The notes: generated by a model from the sequence alone, not told the origin. A stretch of DNA of 64,000 nucleotides from Acidobacteriota bacterium (GCA_016213675.1 JACQZW010000051.1:1-64000); one strand, 5' to 3'; counted from the stretch's first letter, positions 8,629-16,507 are shown. Made by a program: numbers and translations.

Positions 8629-9531
8629 TCACGAGCCGTTCGGAGCGGGACCCGCGCGATGTGCTCCCGACCCCGGGGCGAAGGGCTGCCCGAGCAGGCC
8701 GCAGCACACCGCCGTCCAGCGCTCCCAGCGCGGCAGCGCGGCGCGCCGGCCGAACGTCGCGACCGGGTCGGCGGCGACGCGACCGAGCACCCGGCGGTAG
8801 ACCCCGCCCATCACCCGGACCGCCGGCCGCGCGTCGGGCGCGATCGCCCCGGGCAGCGGGTTCGCGGCGGCGAAGCAGGCACGGGCGCGCTCGCACTCGA
8901 AGGCCATGAGCGCGCGGTACCGCTCGGAGTCGACCGCGCCGGCCACGATCTCGTCCTCGCCGACGCCGTGCGCCGCCAGCTCGTCGAGGGGCAGGTAGAT
9001 CCGCCCGCGACCGCGGTCCTCGCCGACGTCGCGGCAGATGTTGGTGAGCTGGAGCGCCATCGCGAGGTGCCGTCCGAGGGCGTTCGCGTCGGGCCGGACG
9101 ACGCCGAAGATCGCCAGCGAGATGTCGGAGATCGTCACCGCGACCAGCTCGCAGTAGCGCTCCAGCTCGGCGAAGGTGGCGTAGCGCGACCGCTCGAGGT
9201 CCATCCGGCACCCCTCGACGAGGCCGAGCAACGCCGCCTCGGGGATCGGGTGGTCGCGGAGCGCCGCGGCCAGGGCGACCGTCTCCGGCCGCGACGGCCG
9301 GCCGCGGTACGTCGCGCGCACCTCGTCGGCCCAGGCGTCGAGCGCCGCCCGCACCGCCGCCGGGTCGGCGCCCTCTCCCGCCTCGTCGACGATGTCGTCG
9401 GGGATCCGGCACGCCGCGTACGCCGCGTAGACCGCGGCGCGCTTGCCGGCGGGCAGCAGCCGGAAGCCGAGCGAGAAGTTGCCGCCGCGCCGATGCGTCA
9501 GCCGGCGGACCATGGCCCCCGGAGCGCTCAT
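8629..9531 (-). CDS. Squalene/phytoene synthase family head-to-head prenyl synthase
   Basis: The 300-aa protein has both aspartate-rich motifs of trans-isoprenyl head-to-head synthases: DDIVDE at 45-50 and RDVGED at 167-172, followed by GRIYLP. The family condenses two prenyl diphosphates through a cyclopropyl intermediate to squalene, phytoene or hydroxysqualene (HpnC/HpnD). The sequence resembles the HpnD/phytoene synthase side, but product chain length cannot be told by eye. The ATG overlaps the upstream TGA as ATGA; an internal ATG at 9513 is an alternative. Flanked by two GGR-like reductases in one operon, it probably makes a hydrocarbon backbone that they reduce. Confidence 0.86.
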   Translation of the reverse strand: MSAPGAMVRRLTHRRGGNFSLGFRLLPAGKRAAVYAAYAACRIPDDIVDEAGEGADPAAVRAALDAWADEVRATYRGRPSRPETVALAAALRDHPIPEAALLGLVEGCRMDLERSRYATFAELERYCELVAVTISDISLAIFGVVRPDANALGRHLAMALQLTNICRDVGEDRGRGRIYLPLDELAAHGVGEDEIVAGAVDSERYRALMAFECERARACFAAANPLPGAIAPDARPAVRVMGGVYRRVLGRVAADPVATFGRRAALPRWERWTAVCCGLLGQPFAPGSGAHRAGPAPNGS

Positions 9532-10625
9532 CGCTCGCGCTCCCGGCACCACGTGCACAGCTCGCCGTGGCGGCAGCCGTCGCGCTCGCGCCACGCCGCC
9601 ATCACGAGGCCGGCGAGGAGCCGGCTCGCCGCCCGCGGGCGCTGCACCGCGACGAGCAGGTCGCGGAAGTCGCGGCGCGCGGCGGCCCGGCAGAAGGCGG
9701 CGAAGCCGCGCCGGCCGAGCCTCTCGTAGGCGAAGCGCAGCGCCACCGTCGCGCGCATCGGCCGCAGCACCTCGCGGCGGAAGCGTGCCTCGTCCCAACG
9801 GCCGAGGACACCGTCGGCGACCAGCCGTGCCGAGCGCAGCGCCAGCCGGTTGCCGAGGCCGTACAGGAAGTCCTGGACCCCGGCCGCCTCGCCGACGTGC
9901 CAGCGGCCCCGCCGGTCGCGCAGGCTCCGGGGCAGCGAGAAGTTCATGAACTGTCCGCCCTCGCGCGCGTCGCGGACGGCGAAGCCGCCGAGCTCCGCGC
10001 GGAAGCGCGCCCACGCCTCGTCGCGCGCCGCGCGCAGCCGCCCGGTGCGCCGCACCTGGGCGACGCCGAAGGTGGCGCGACCGCCGAGGCAGAACAGGTA
10101 GGCGTACCCGGTGGGCGTGACCGCCGGGTCGAAGAGCACCGCGACGGTGTCGTCGAGGTCGGAAGCGAACACCGTCTCACGCGCCACGCCGTCGGCCTGG
10201 CGCGGCCCGGTCGCGTCGACGTCGGCGTCCGCCGGCGCGGCGGCGCCCTCGTGGAGGACGACGCCCGCGGCCACCGCGTGGCGGCGCAGCGCGGCGTCGA
10301 GGCTGCCCTCGCCCCCGCCGCGACGGATGAAGTACGAGTACGGCTCGCGGCTCGCCACCTCGTGCCGGCCGCCGAGCCCGTCGAGGAACGTCGCCGAGCG
10401 GACCGGGATCGCCTCGAAGTCGGTCGGCAGGCCGAGGCGGCGCAGCTCGTCGAGGGCGTCCTCGGCGCCGGTGCCGTTCTCCAGCACCTGCCAGCCGCCG
10501 TGGAACCGGCCGCCGCCGCCGACGCGGCGGTCGTAGACCTCGACCGCGACGCCCTCGCGGGCGAGCAGCACGGCGGTGGCGAGCCCCGACAGCCCCCCAC
10601 CGGCGACGCGCAGCGGTTGAGTCAC
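9528..10625 (-). CDS. GGR-like FAD-dependent oxidoreductase with cysteine-rich tail
   Basis: The 365-aa flavoprotein begins with a dinucleotide-binding motif (GGGLSGLATA, residues 9-18) and has GGR-like features: YSYFIRRGG, TGYAYLFCLGG, and a second FAD motif GEAAGVQDFLYGLGNR. It lacks the long desaturase domain of HpnE or CrtI. The C-terminus carries C351-x-H353-x3-C357-x2-C360, which could bind zinc or an iron-sulfur cluster and is unusual for the family. GTG start, first gene of the five-gene isoprenoid operon, with TAGAAT six bases upstream. Probably a prenyl-chain reductase or dehydrogenase; substrate unknown. Confidence 0.78.
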   Translation of the reverse strand: MTQPLRVAGGGLSGLATAVLLAREGVAVEVYDRRVGGGGRFHGGWQVLENGTGAEDALDELRRLGLPTDFEAIPVRSATFLDGLGGRHEVASREPYSYFIRRGGGEGSLDAALRRHAVAAGVVLHEGAAAPADADVDATGPRQADGVARETVFASDLDDTVAVLFDPAVTPTGYAYLFCLGGRATFGVAQVRRTGRLRAARDEAWARFRAELGGFAVRDAREGGQFMNFSLPRSLRDRRGRWHVGEAAGVQDFLYGLGNRLALRSARLVADGVLGRWDEARFRREVLRPMRATVALRFAYERLGRRGFAAFCRAAARRDFRDLLVAVQRPRAASRLLAGLVMAAWRERDGCRHGELCTWCRERER

Positions 10626-10677
10626 GCCGCGATTCTACCCGCCCGCCGGTGCCGCCGGCCTGTGCCAGAATCGCGGC
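10626..10677. promoter_or_regulatory. Symmetric 52-bp divergent promoter region
   Basis: This whole spacer separates two start codons (GTG 10625 minus, ATG 10678 plus). Its ends are a perfect 11-bp inverted repeat, GCCGCGATTCT (10626-10636) and AGAATCGCGGC (10667-10677). Read outward, each arm gives a -10-like hexamer (TAGAAT leftward, CAGAAT rightward) and the same six bases CGCGGC before the start codon. Both transcripts are predicted to be leaderless. The -35 zones would overlap in the centre. Confidence 0.6.
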
Positions 10678-12294
10678 ATGCGAGACATCGAGACGATCTT
10701 TCCGGCCGACGACCAGATCCCCGCCGACGCGCGCCTGGCGGGACCGATCGAGCAGCGGGAGTACCTCGTGAACGGCGAGCTGCGCCGGTGGGACGGCGCG
10801 ATGCAGGAGGTCCTCTCGCCGGTGTGCGTCGAGACGGCCACGGGGCCGGTGCAGCGCGTCCTCGGACGCGTCCCGCTGCTCGGCGAGAAGGAAGCGCTGG
10901 ACGCCCTCGATGCCGCGGTCGCGGCCTACGACCACGGCCGCGGGCGCTGGCCGACCATGGCGGTCGCCGACCGCATCGCCCACGTCGAGGAATTCGCCCG
11001 CCGCATGGTCGGGACCCGCGACGAGGTCGTGCGCCTCCTGATGTGGGAGATCGGCAAGGCGCGCGCGGACGCCGGGCGGGAGTTCGACCGCACCGTCGAG
11101 TACATCCGCGACACCGTCGACGCCGTCAAGGAGCTCGACCGCGCCGGCTCGCGGTTCTCCATCCAGCAGGGGATCATCGGCCAGATCCGCCGGGCGCCGC
11201 TCGGCGTCGCCCTGTGCATGGGGCCGTTCAACTACCCGCTCAACGAGACGTTCACGACGCTGATCCCGGCGCTGGTCATGGGCAACACCGCGGTCTTCAA
11301 GCCGCCGCGCCTCGGCGTGCTGCTCCACCGGCCGCTCCTCGAGGCGTTCCGCGACGCCTTTCCGCCCGGCGTGGTCAACACCGTCTACGGCCGCGGGCGG
11401 GAGACCATGACGCCGCTGATGGCGTCGGGGAAGGTCGACGTCCTGGCGTTCATCGGCACCAGCCGGGCGGCCGATGCCCTCAAGAAGGCCCACCCGCGGC
11501 CGCACCGACTGCGCTCGGTGCTCGGCCTCGAGGCGAAAAACCCGGCGATCGTGCTGCCCGACGCCGACCTCGAGCTCGCGGTCGCGGAGTGCGCGCTCGG
11601 CGCGCTGTCGTTCAACGGACAGCGGTGCACCGCGCTCAAGATGCTGTTCGTCCACGCCGACGTCGTCGACGAGTTCCTCGCGCGCCTCTCCGCGGTCGTC
11701 TCCGGGCTGCCCGCCGGGATGCCTTGGGACGAGGGGGTCGCGCTCACCCCGCTCCCCGAGCCCGGCAAGCCGGCGGAGCTTGCGGAGCTCGTCGCCGACG
11801 CAGTGCGTCTCGGCGGGCGCGTGGTCAACCCGAGCGGCGGCGAGTCGCACGGGACCTACGTCTCGCCCGCGGTCGTCTATCCCACCCACCCGGACTCGCG
11901 CCTCTACCGCGAGGAGCAGTTCGGGCCGGTCATCCCCGTCGCGTCGTTCACCGACCTCGCCGAGCCGATCCGCTGGGTCGTCGAGTCGAACTACGGCCAA
12001 CAGCTCAGCATCTTCGGCCGCGACCCGGAGACCATCGCCCGGCTCGTCGACCCGCTCGTCAACCAGGTGTGCCGGCTCAACCTCAACAGCCAGTGCCAGC
12101 GCGGCCCCGACACCTTCCCGTTCACCGGCCGCAAGGACTCGGCCGAGGGGACGCTGTCGGTGTCCGACGCGCTCCGCGTCTTCACGATCAGGACGCTGGT
12201 GGCCGCGAAGTCGAGCGAGCTGAACAAGCGGATCATCACCGACATCGTGCGCGAGCGCCGGTCGACCTTCCTGTCCACCGACTTCGTCTTCTGA
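10678..12294 (+). CDS. gapN: NADP-dependent non-phosphorylating glyceraldehyde-3-phosphate dehydrogenase
   Basis: This 538-aa aldehyde dehydrogenase-fold enzyme has the general-base Glu285 (GLEAKNP) and nucleophile Cys317 in SFNGQRCTALK, the GapN-type active-site signature. GPFNYPLNE and FKPPRLG also follow plant and streptococcal GapN. GapN oxidises glyceraldehyde-3-phosphate directly to 3-phosphoglycerate with NADP, giving NADPH without ATP. The length is about 40 residues above typical GapN, mainly at the N-terminus. It is a single-gene unit transcribed from the symmetric divergent region, with a repeat hairpin directly after its stop. Proximity to glgP suggests a central carbon link, by inference. 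Confidence 0.88.
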   Translation: MRDIETIFPADDQIPADARLAGPIEQREYLVNGELRRWDGAMQEVLSPVCVETATGPVQRVLGRVPLLGEKEALDALDAAVAAYDHGRGRWPTMAVADRIAHVEEFARRMVGTRDEVVRLLMWEIGKARADAGREFDRTVEYIRDTVDAVKELDRAGSRFSIQQGIIGQIRRAPLGVALCMGPFNYPLNETFTTLIPALVMGNTAVFKPPRLGVLLHRPLLEAFRDAFPPGVVNTVYGRGRETMTPLMASGKVDVLAFIGTSRAADALKKAHPRPHRLRSVLGLEAKNPAIVLPDADLELAVAECALGALSFNGQRCTALKMLFVHADVVDEFLARLSAVVSGLPAGMPWDEGVALTPLPEPGKPAELAELVADAVRLGGRVVNPSGGESHGTYVSPAVVYPTHPDSRLYREEQFGPVIPVASFTDLAEPIRWVVESNYGQQLSIFGRDPETIARLVDPLVNQVCRLNLNSQCQRGPDTFPFTGRKDSAEGTLSVSDALRVFTIRTLVAAKSSELNKRIITDIVRERRSTFLSTDFVF

Positions 12295-12295
12295 C

Positions 12296-12404
12296 TGCGG
12301 GGGGGCCGGCCGCCCCCCGCCCTAGCCTCCGCGGCCTTGCCCCCCCGAGCCCCCCGCGCTCCGGGCGAGTGAATCGCCCTCCGCGCCTTTTCGCTCCCCC
12401 ACCC
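12296..12404 (+). repeat. GC-rich 3'-end repeat, copy 1
   Basis: It begins CTGCGGGGGG one base after the gapN stop and forms a G-run/C-run hairpin around GGCCGGCC. A CCCCCCGAGCCCCCC block, GGGCGAGTGAATCGCC, and a CCGCGCCTTTTCGC-type tail follow. The same order is seen in copies 2-4. Confidence 0.65.
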
Positions 12405-12432
12405 TCATCACCAGCAGCGCAGCCAACGACTA

Positions 12433-12525
12433 ACTGCGGGGGGCCCGCCGGCCCCCCACCCGCTCCCCCGCCAGCTACGCCCCCCGAGCCCCCCGCGCTC
12501 CGGCGAAGTGACCGCGCGGAGGGTG
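12433..12525 (+). repeat. GC-rich 3'-end repeat, copy 2
   Basis: It again starts CTGCGGGGGG with hairpin partner CCCCCC, then CCCCCCGAGCCCCCC and CTCCGGCGAAGTGA. The tail diverges after that point. Confidence 0.65.
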
Positions 12526-12649
12526 GGTGGGTGGCGTGAAGCGGGCTGGATGTCCGACGACTGAAGCCGAGGTGGGCAGGGTTGGAGGCTGTGCAGTGCG
12601 GGTGACCATGCCCAGGCGGTGCTCCCGCAATTCGCCTCCGCAACTTCTT

Positions 12650-12765
12650 ACTCCGGGGGGCTCGCCGGCCCTCCGCTCGCCCACCCGCCGGCTACGGCCC
12701 CCCGAACCCCCGGCGCTCCGGCGAAGTGAATTCGCCTCCGCGCCTTTGCGCGCCCCCACCCTTCG
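12650..12765 (+). repeat. GC-rich 3'-end repeat, copy 3
   Basis: It starts CTCCGGGGGG, has a weaker hairpin partner, then CCCCCCGAACCCCC, GGCGAAGTGAATTCGCC and CCGCGCCTTTGCGCG. It is the copy nearest the 3' end of the minus-strand glgP. Confidence 0.65.
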
Positions 12766-12777
12766 CTCGTAGGCGCT

Positions 12778-12811
12778 GGACCGCCCCGCCCGAGGGCTCT
12801 CTGGGCGGTCC
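12778..12811 (-). terminator. Hairpin just downstream of glgP
   Basis: GGACCGCCC (12778-12786) pairs perfectly with GGGCGGTCC (12803-12811) around a 16-base loop, 11 bases beyond the glgP stop on the minus strand. There is no U tract, so termination activity is uncertain. Confidence 0.4.
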
Positions 12812-12821
12812 CGGGCCAGGG

Positions 12822-15383
12822 TCAGGTGGCCCAGATGATCAGACGCGTCTCGTGGGGGTGGCCGACGTCCTCGTGGAACGGCAGCACCCGGACAGTCAAC
12901 CCCTGCATGCCGCTGCCCTTGCACGGAACCTGGGCGGCGAACGGCACCCCGGCCGCCTCGGCCGGCCCCGCGACGGCCATCGGGATCGCGGCGCGCACGA
13001 CGATCTCGCCGTGCTCGTCGACGCGGCCGAGGAAGACCTGGACGGCCAGTTCGTCGACGGTAAGCTCGCCCGGCTGTACCCACGCGTGCACGACGAACGC
13101 CTCGCCGACGCGCAGGTCGCTCGGGATGTCCGCCTCGACCCGGTTGATGCGCACACGCCTCCATGCCGCCCGGACGCGGTCGCGCCAGGCCGCCAGCGCG
13201 ATCGCGCGGCGATGGCCGTCAGCCTCCAGCTTCTCGCGCCGCTGCAGCGCCGGCATGTAGGCCGAGGTCACGTACTCGCACACCATCCGGTTGGTGTTGA
13301 ACACCGGACAGAGCTCCTGCATCGCGGTCTTCATCAGGGCGATCCAGCCGCGCGGCAGGCCGTCGCTTCCCCTGGTGTAGAAGAGCGGCGCCACCTCGTG
13401 CTCGATCAGCTCGTACAGGGCGCCGGCCTCGACGCGGTCTTGGTAGTCGTTGTCCGCCATCTCCTCGCCGCGGCCGATCGCCCAGCCCGCGTTCTCGGTG
13501 AACGCCTCGTCCCACCAGCCGTCGAGGATCGACAGGTTGAGGACCCCGTTGAAGGCCGCCTTCATCCCCGAGGTGCCGCTCGCCTCGCGCGGCCGCCGCG
13601 GCGTGTTGAGCCACACGTCGCACCCCTGCACGAGGTAGCGGGCGCTGACGGTGTCGTAGTCCTCGAGGAAGACGATGCGCCGCCGGAACTCGGGCCGCTC
13701 GGCGAGGCGGACGATCTCCCGGATCAGGCTCTTGCCCGGGTCGTCCTTGGGGTGCGCCTTGCCGGCGAAGATCACCTGCACGGGACGTCCTGGCGCGTTG
13801 AGGATGCGGGCCAGGCGCTCGGGGTCGCGCAGGAGCAGCGTGGCCCGCTTGTAGGACGCGAAGCGCCGGCCGAAGCCGATGGTGAGCGCCTCGGGGTCGA
13901 GGACCTCTCCGGCCTGGGCGACCTCCGCCTGCCCCGCTCCCCGCTGCCTGAGCTGGGCGGCGAGCCGCCGGCGGGTGAACGCGACCAGCCGCTCGCGGCG
14001 GCGCTCGTGGGTGCGCCACAGCTCCTCGCCGGGGATTTCATGGACGCGCTGCCAGACCCGGGTGTCGCCGGGCTCCTCGGCCCAGCGCGGGCCCAGGTAG
14101 CGCTCGTAGAGGTAGCGCATCTCGTCGGAGATCCACGAGCCCGGGTGCACGCCGTTGGTGACGTGCCCGATCGGCAGCTCGTCGACGGGGGCGTTCGGCC
14201 ACAGCACCTGCCACATCCGCCGCGACACCTGCATGTGCAGGCGGCTCACGCCGTTGATGAAGCCGGCCAGGCGGATCGCCGCGACCGCCATGTTGAACGG
14301 TTCGGTCTGATCGCCGGGACGGACGCGACCGAGGTCGAGCAGCTCCTCGCGGGCGAGACCCAGCTCCGCGCGCATCCCGCCGAGGTGCCGCTCGACGAGG
14401 TCGGGAGGGAACACGTCGATCCCGGCCGGGACCGGCGTGTGGGTCGTGAACACGGTGCTCGCGGTGACGATCTCCCGCGCCACCGCGAGGCTGATCCCGC
14501 GCTCCTTCATCAGCCTCCGGATCCGCTCGAGGCTGACGAACGCCGAGTGCCCCTCGTTCATGTGGTAGACCCGCGCGCGCAGTCCGAGGGCGTCCAGGGC
14601 GCGCATGCCGCCCACCCCGAGCAGCACCTCCTGCTTGACCCGCATGTCGAGGTCGCCGCCGTACAGCTCGTCGGTCACGTCCTGGAGCTCGCGCGGGTTC
14701 TCGGGCACGTTGGTGTCGAGGAGCACGAGCGTGATGCGCCCGACCTCGACGTACCAGAGCTGGGCCAGCGTCGGTCGGCCGCCGAGCTCGACGGTGATGC
14801 GCACCGGCTGGCCCGCCGCGTCGCGGAACGGGCGTACCGGCATGGTGTGGAAGTCGTTGACCGGGTAGCGCTCCTGCTGCCACCCCTCGGCGCTCAGGTA
14901 CTGCCGGAAGTAGCCCTTCTGGTAGAGCAGGCCGACGCCGACCAGCGGCAGGCCGAGCTCGCTCGCCGACTTTAGGTGGTCGCCGGCGAGCATGCCCAGG
15001 CCGCCCGAGTAGATCGGCAAGCAGTCGGTCAGGCCGAACTCCATCGAGAAGTACGCCACGACCCGCTCGGGAGTCTGTCCGAACCTCTTGTGGTACCACG
15101 CGTTCCGGCGCTGCAGGTAGTCCTCGAGGTCGCGCGCGGTGCGATCGAGGCGGGCGAGGAATGCCTCGTCCTGCTCGAGCTCCTGGAGCCGCGCCTGCGA
15201 GATCGACCCGAGCATGAGCACCGGGTTGTGGCCGCTGGTCTCCCACAGGTCGTGGTCGAGGTTGCGGAACAGGCTGATCGTCTCGTGGTCCCACGACCAG
15301 CGGATGTTGTACGCCAGCGCCTCGAGCGCCACGAGCCGGTCAGGGAGCGCCGGTCGAACCTGGAACGTCTTCAGTGGACGCAT
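12822..15383 (-). CDS. glgP: Alpha-glucan (glycogen/maltodextrin) phosphorylase, short GT35 type
   Basis: The 853-aa protein starts with the DUF3417-like N-terminal region (NIRWSWDHETISLFR) typical of bacterial TIGR02094-type phosphorylases, then the GT35 catalytic fold. The pyridoxal-phosphate lysine is Lys608 in SGTSGMKAAFNG. Other signatures are YFSMEFGL, IYSGGLGMLAGDHLKSAS, HMNEGHSAF and THTPVPAGID. It cleaves alpha-1,4-glucans with phosphate to glucose-1-phosphate in the cytosol. The length is normal for the subfamily. The gene is monocistronic, reads toward gapN, and its upstream region carries an inverted-repeat element shared with the divergent sod gene. Confidence 0.95.
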   Translation of the reverse strand: MRPLKTFQVRPALPDRLVALEALAYNIRWSWDHETISLFRNLDHDLWETSGHNPVLMLGSISQARLQELEQDEAFLARLDRTARDLEDYLQRRNAWYHKRFGQTPERVVAYFSMEFGLTDCLPIYSGGLGMLAGDHLKSASELGLPLVGVGLLYQKGYFRQYLSAEGWQQERYPVNDFHTMPVRPFRDAAGQPVRITVELGGRPTLAQLWYVEVGRITLVLLDTNVPENPRELQDVTDELYGGDLDMRVKQEVLLGVGGMRALDALGLRARVYHMNEGHSAFVSLERIRRLMKERGISLAVAREIVTASTVFTTHTPVPAGIDVFPPDLVERHLGGMRAELGLAREELLDLGRVRPGDQTEPFNMAVAAIRLAGFINGVSRLHMQVSRRMWQVLWPNAPVDELPIGHVTNGVHPGSWISDEMRYLYERYLGPRWAEEPGDTRVWQRVHEIPGEELWRTHERRRERLVAFTRRRLAAQLRQRGAGQAEVAQAGEVLDPEALTIGFGRRFASYKRATLLLRDPERLARILNAPGRPVQVIFAGKAHPKDDPGKSLIREIVRLAERPEFRRRIVFLEDYDTVSARYLVQGCDVWLNTPRRPREASGTSGMKAAFNGVLNLSILDGWWDEAFTENAGWAIGRGEEMADNDYQDRVEAGALYELIEHEVAPLFYTRGSDGLPRGWIALMKTAMQELCPVFNTNRMVCEYVTSAYMPALQRREKLEADGHRRAIALAAWRDRVRAAWRRVRINRVEADIPSDLRVGEAFVVHAWVQPGELTVDELAVQVFLGRVDEHGEIVVRAAIPMAVAGPAEAAGVPFAAQVPCKGSGMQGLTVRVLPFHEDVGHPHETRLIIWAT

Positions 15384-15442
15384 CGCTCACCCCTCCGGAG
15401 GTCCCGTTCTCACGCCACGACCGTTCATTCAGGATACTCCGC

Positions 15443-15551
15443 CCAACCCCGGGGTCAGGTCTTGTATCAAGTAGTTTGCGGCGCTCTTTGCGCGTCCGTC
15501 GACACATCGCAGGGCTTGGTCACATAGTACAAGACCTGACCCCGGGGTTGG
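15443..15551. repeat. Inverted-repeat element A upstream of sod
   Basis: Perfect 24-bp terminal inverted repeats (15443-15466 and 15528-15551) flank a 61-bp core. The arms contain GGGGTCAGGTCTTGTA, which is shared with element B, plus an outer CCAACCCC that is unique to this copy but still palindromic. CACATAGTACAAGACC at the right junction is also shared. The element lies between divergent glgP and sod. It resembles REP/BIME-type non-autonomous elements; no transposase is present in the window. Confidence 0.8.
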
Positions 15552-15625
15552 ATTAAGGCGGCGAGGTGCGGCGTTGGGGAGCATGCGCGGCGCCTGGTGT
15601 GCCGCCGACCCCAGGAGGAGACGCA

Positions 15626-16363
15626 ATGGACAATACCTCACGACACGAGCTGCTCGGCGGCCTCGCCGCCCTTGCCACCTTTGGCGGCTGGATCGGACTG
15701 TCCCCCGACGAGACGTTCGCCCAGGACGTCGCCGCGCCGGCCGCGGCTCGCACCTACACGCTGCCTGCCCTGCCCTACCCCGCCGACGCGCTCGAGCCGC
15801 ACCTCGACGCGCAGACCATGACGCTGCACCACGGCAAGCACCATGCCGCCTACGTCGATGGCCTCAACGCGGCGATCGCCGGCCTCGAGCAGATGCGCGC
15901 CGGCGGCCAGCCGGCCGACCTCGCGAAGGTGCGGGACCTGACCGATGCGGTGTCGTTCAACGGCTCCGGGCACGCGCTGCACTCGATGTTCTGGGCGACG
16001 ATGAAGAAGAACGGCGGCGGCGAGCCGGCGGGGCAGCTCGCCCGCCTGATCGCCCGCGACTTCGGCTCCTTCGCCTCGTTCCAGGCCCACCTGACCGCCG
16101 CCTCGGTGCGCGTCCAGGGCGCCGGCTGGGGGATGCTGGCGTGGGAGCCGCTCTCCGGCCGTCTGCTCGTGCTGCAGGCCGAGAAGCAGCAGAACGCCAC
16201 GTTGTTCGGCTCGGTCCCGCTGCTCGGCTGCGACGTCTGGGAGCACGCGTACTACCTCAAGTACCAGAACCGGCGCGCCGACTACGTCAAGGCCTGGTGG
16301 AACGTCATCGACTGGAACGCCGTGGCGGCCCGCCTCGCCGCCGCGCAACGATTCACGGCCTGA
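15626..16363 (+). CDS. Exported Fe/Mn-type superoxide dismutase
   Basis: The 245-aa protein has an N-terminal extension of about 40 residues that looks like an export signal, then the Fe/Mn SOD fold. Metal ligands are His68 (LHHGKHH), the His in LHSMFW, and Asp and His in CDVWEHAYYLKY. It dismutates superoxide to peroxide and oxygen, here probably in the periplasm. The signal reads TSRHELLGGLAAL, close to a Tat motif in which the second Arg has become His. ATG 15626 has AGGAGGAG about 6 bases upstream. The gene sits between two related inverted-repeat elements. Iron or manganese use cannot be decided by eye. Confidence 0.92.
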   Translation: MDNTSRHELLGGLAALATFGGWIGLSPDETFAQDVAAPAAARTYTLPALPYPADALEPHLDAQTMTLHHGKHHAAYVDGLNAAIAGLEQMRAGGQPADLAKVRDLTDAVSFNGSGHALHSMFWATMKKNGGGEPAGQLARLIARDFGSFASFQAHLTAASVRVQGAGWGMLAWEPLSGRLLVLQAEKQQNATLFGSVPLLGCDVWEHAYYLKYQNRRADYVKAWWNVIDWNAVAARLAAAQRFTA

Positions 16364-16366
16364 ACG

Positions 16367-16507
16367 CACCAGCGGGGTCAGGTCTTGTAGTATTGGGGTT
16401 GCGGGCACTCCACACTCTCCGCAAGGTGCGACTGGTCGAGCGGAGTGGCTCACGGCGTCGGGCTTGACCGGCCAACTCACATAGTACAAGACCTGACCCC
16501 GCTGGTG
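16367..16507. repeat. Inverted-repeat element B downstream of sod
   Basis: Perfect 23-bp terminal inverted repeats (16367-16389 and 16485-16507) surround a 95-bp core. The arms share GGGGTCAGGTCTTGTA with element A, but the outer seven bases are CACCAGC instead of CCAACCCC. The element begins 3 bases after the sod stop and may serve as its terminator. Confidence 0.8.

Larger units (their letters stand above)
12295..12821. other. 527-bp convergent spacer between gapN and glgP, filled with GC-rich repeats
   Basis: No gene is supported here. The spacer holds three diverged copies of a GC-rich repeat (12296-12404, 12433-12525, 12650-12765), a unique stretch at about 12526-12649, and a hairpin at 12778-12811 next to the glgP stop. 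Both neighbouring genes end here, so the region is a two-way transcription termination zone. Confidence 0.7.

Noticed and set aside
9567-12539. A plus-strand open frame of 990 codons across the 9.6-12.5 kb region
   Set aside because: It is antisense to the flavoprotein gene and then out of frame with gapN, which has a full aldehyde dehydrogenase signature.
12296-12765. CRISPR array or coding repeat in the gapN-glgP spacer
   Set aside because: The repeats are unevenly spaced, diverged and hairpin-forming, with no constant repeat/spacer units; proline-rich open frames through them reflect the repeat composition.
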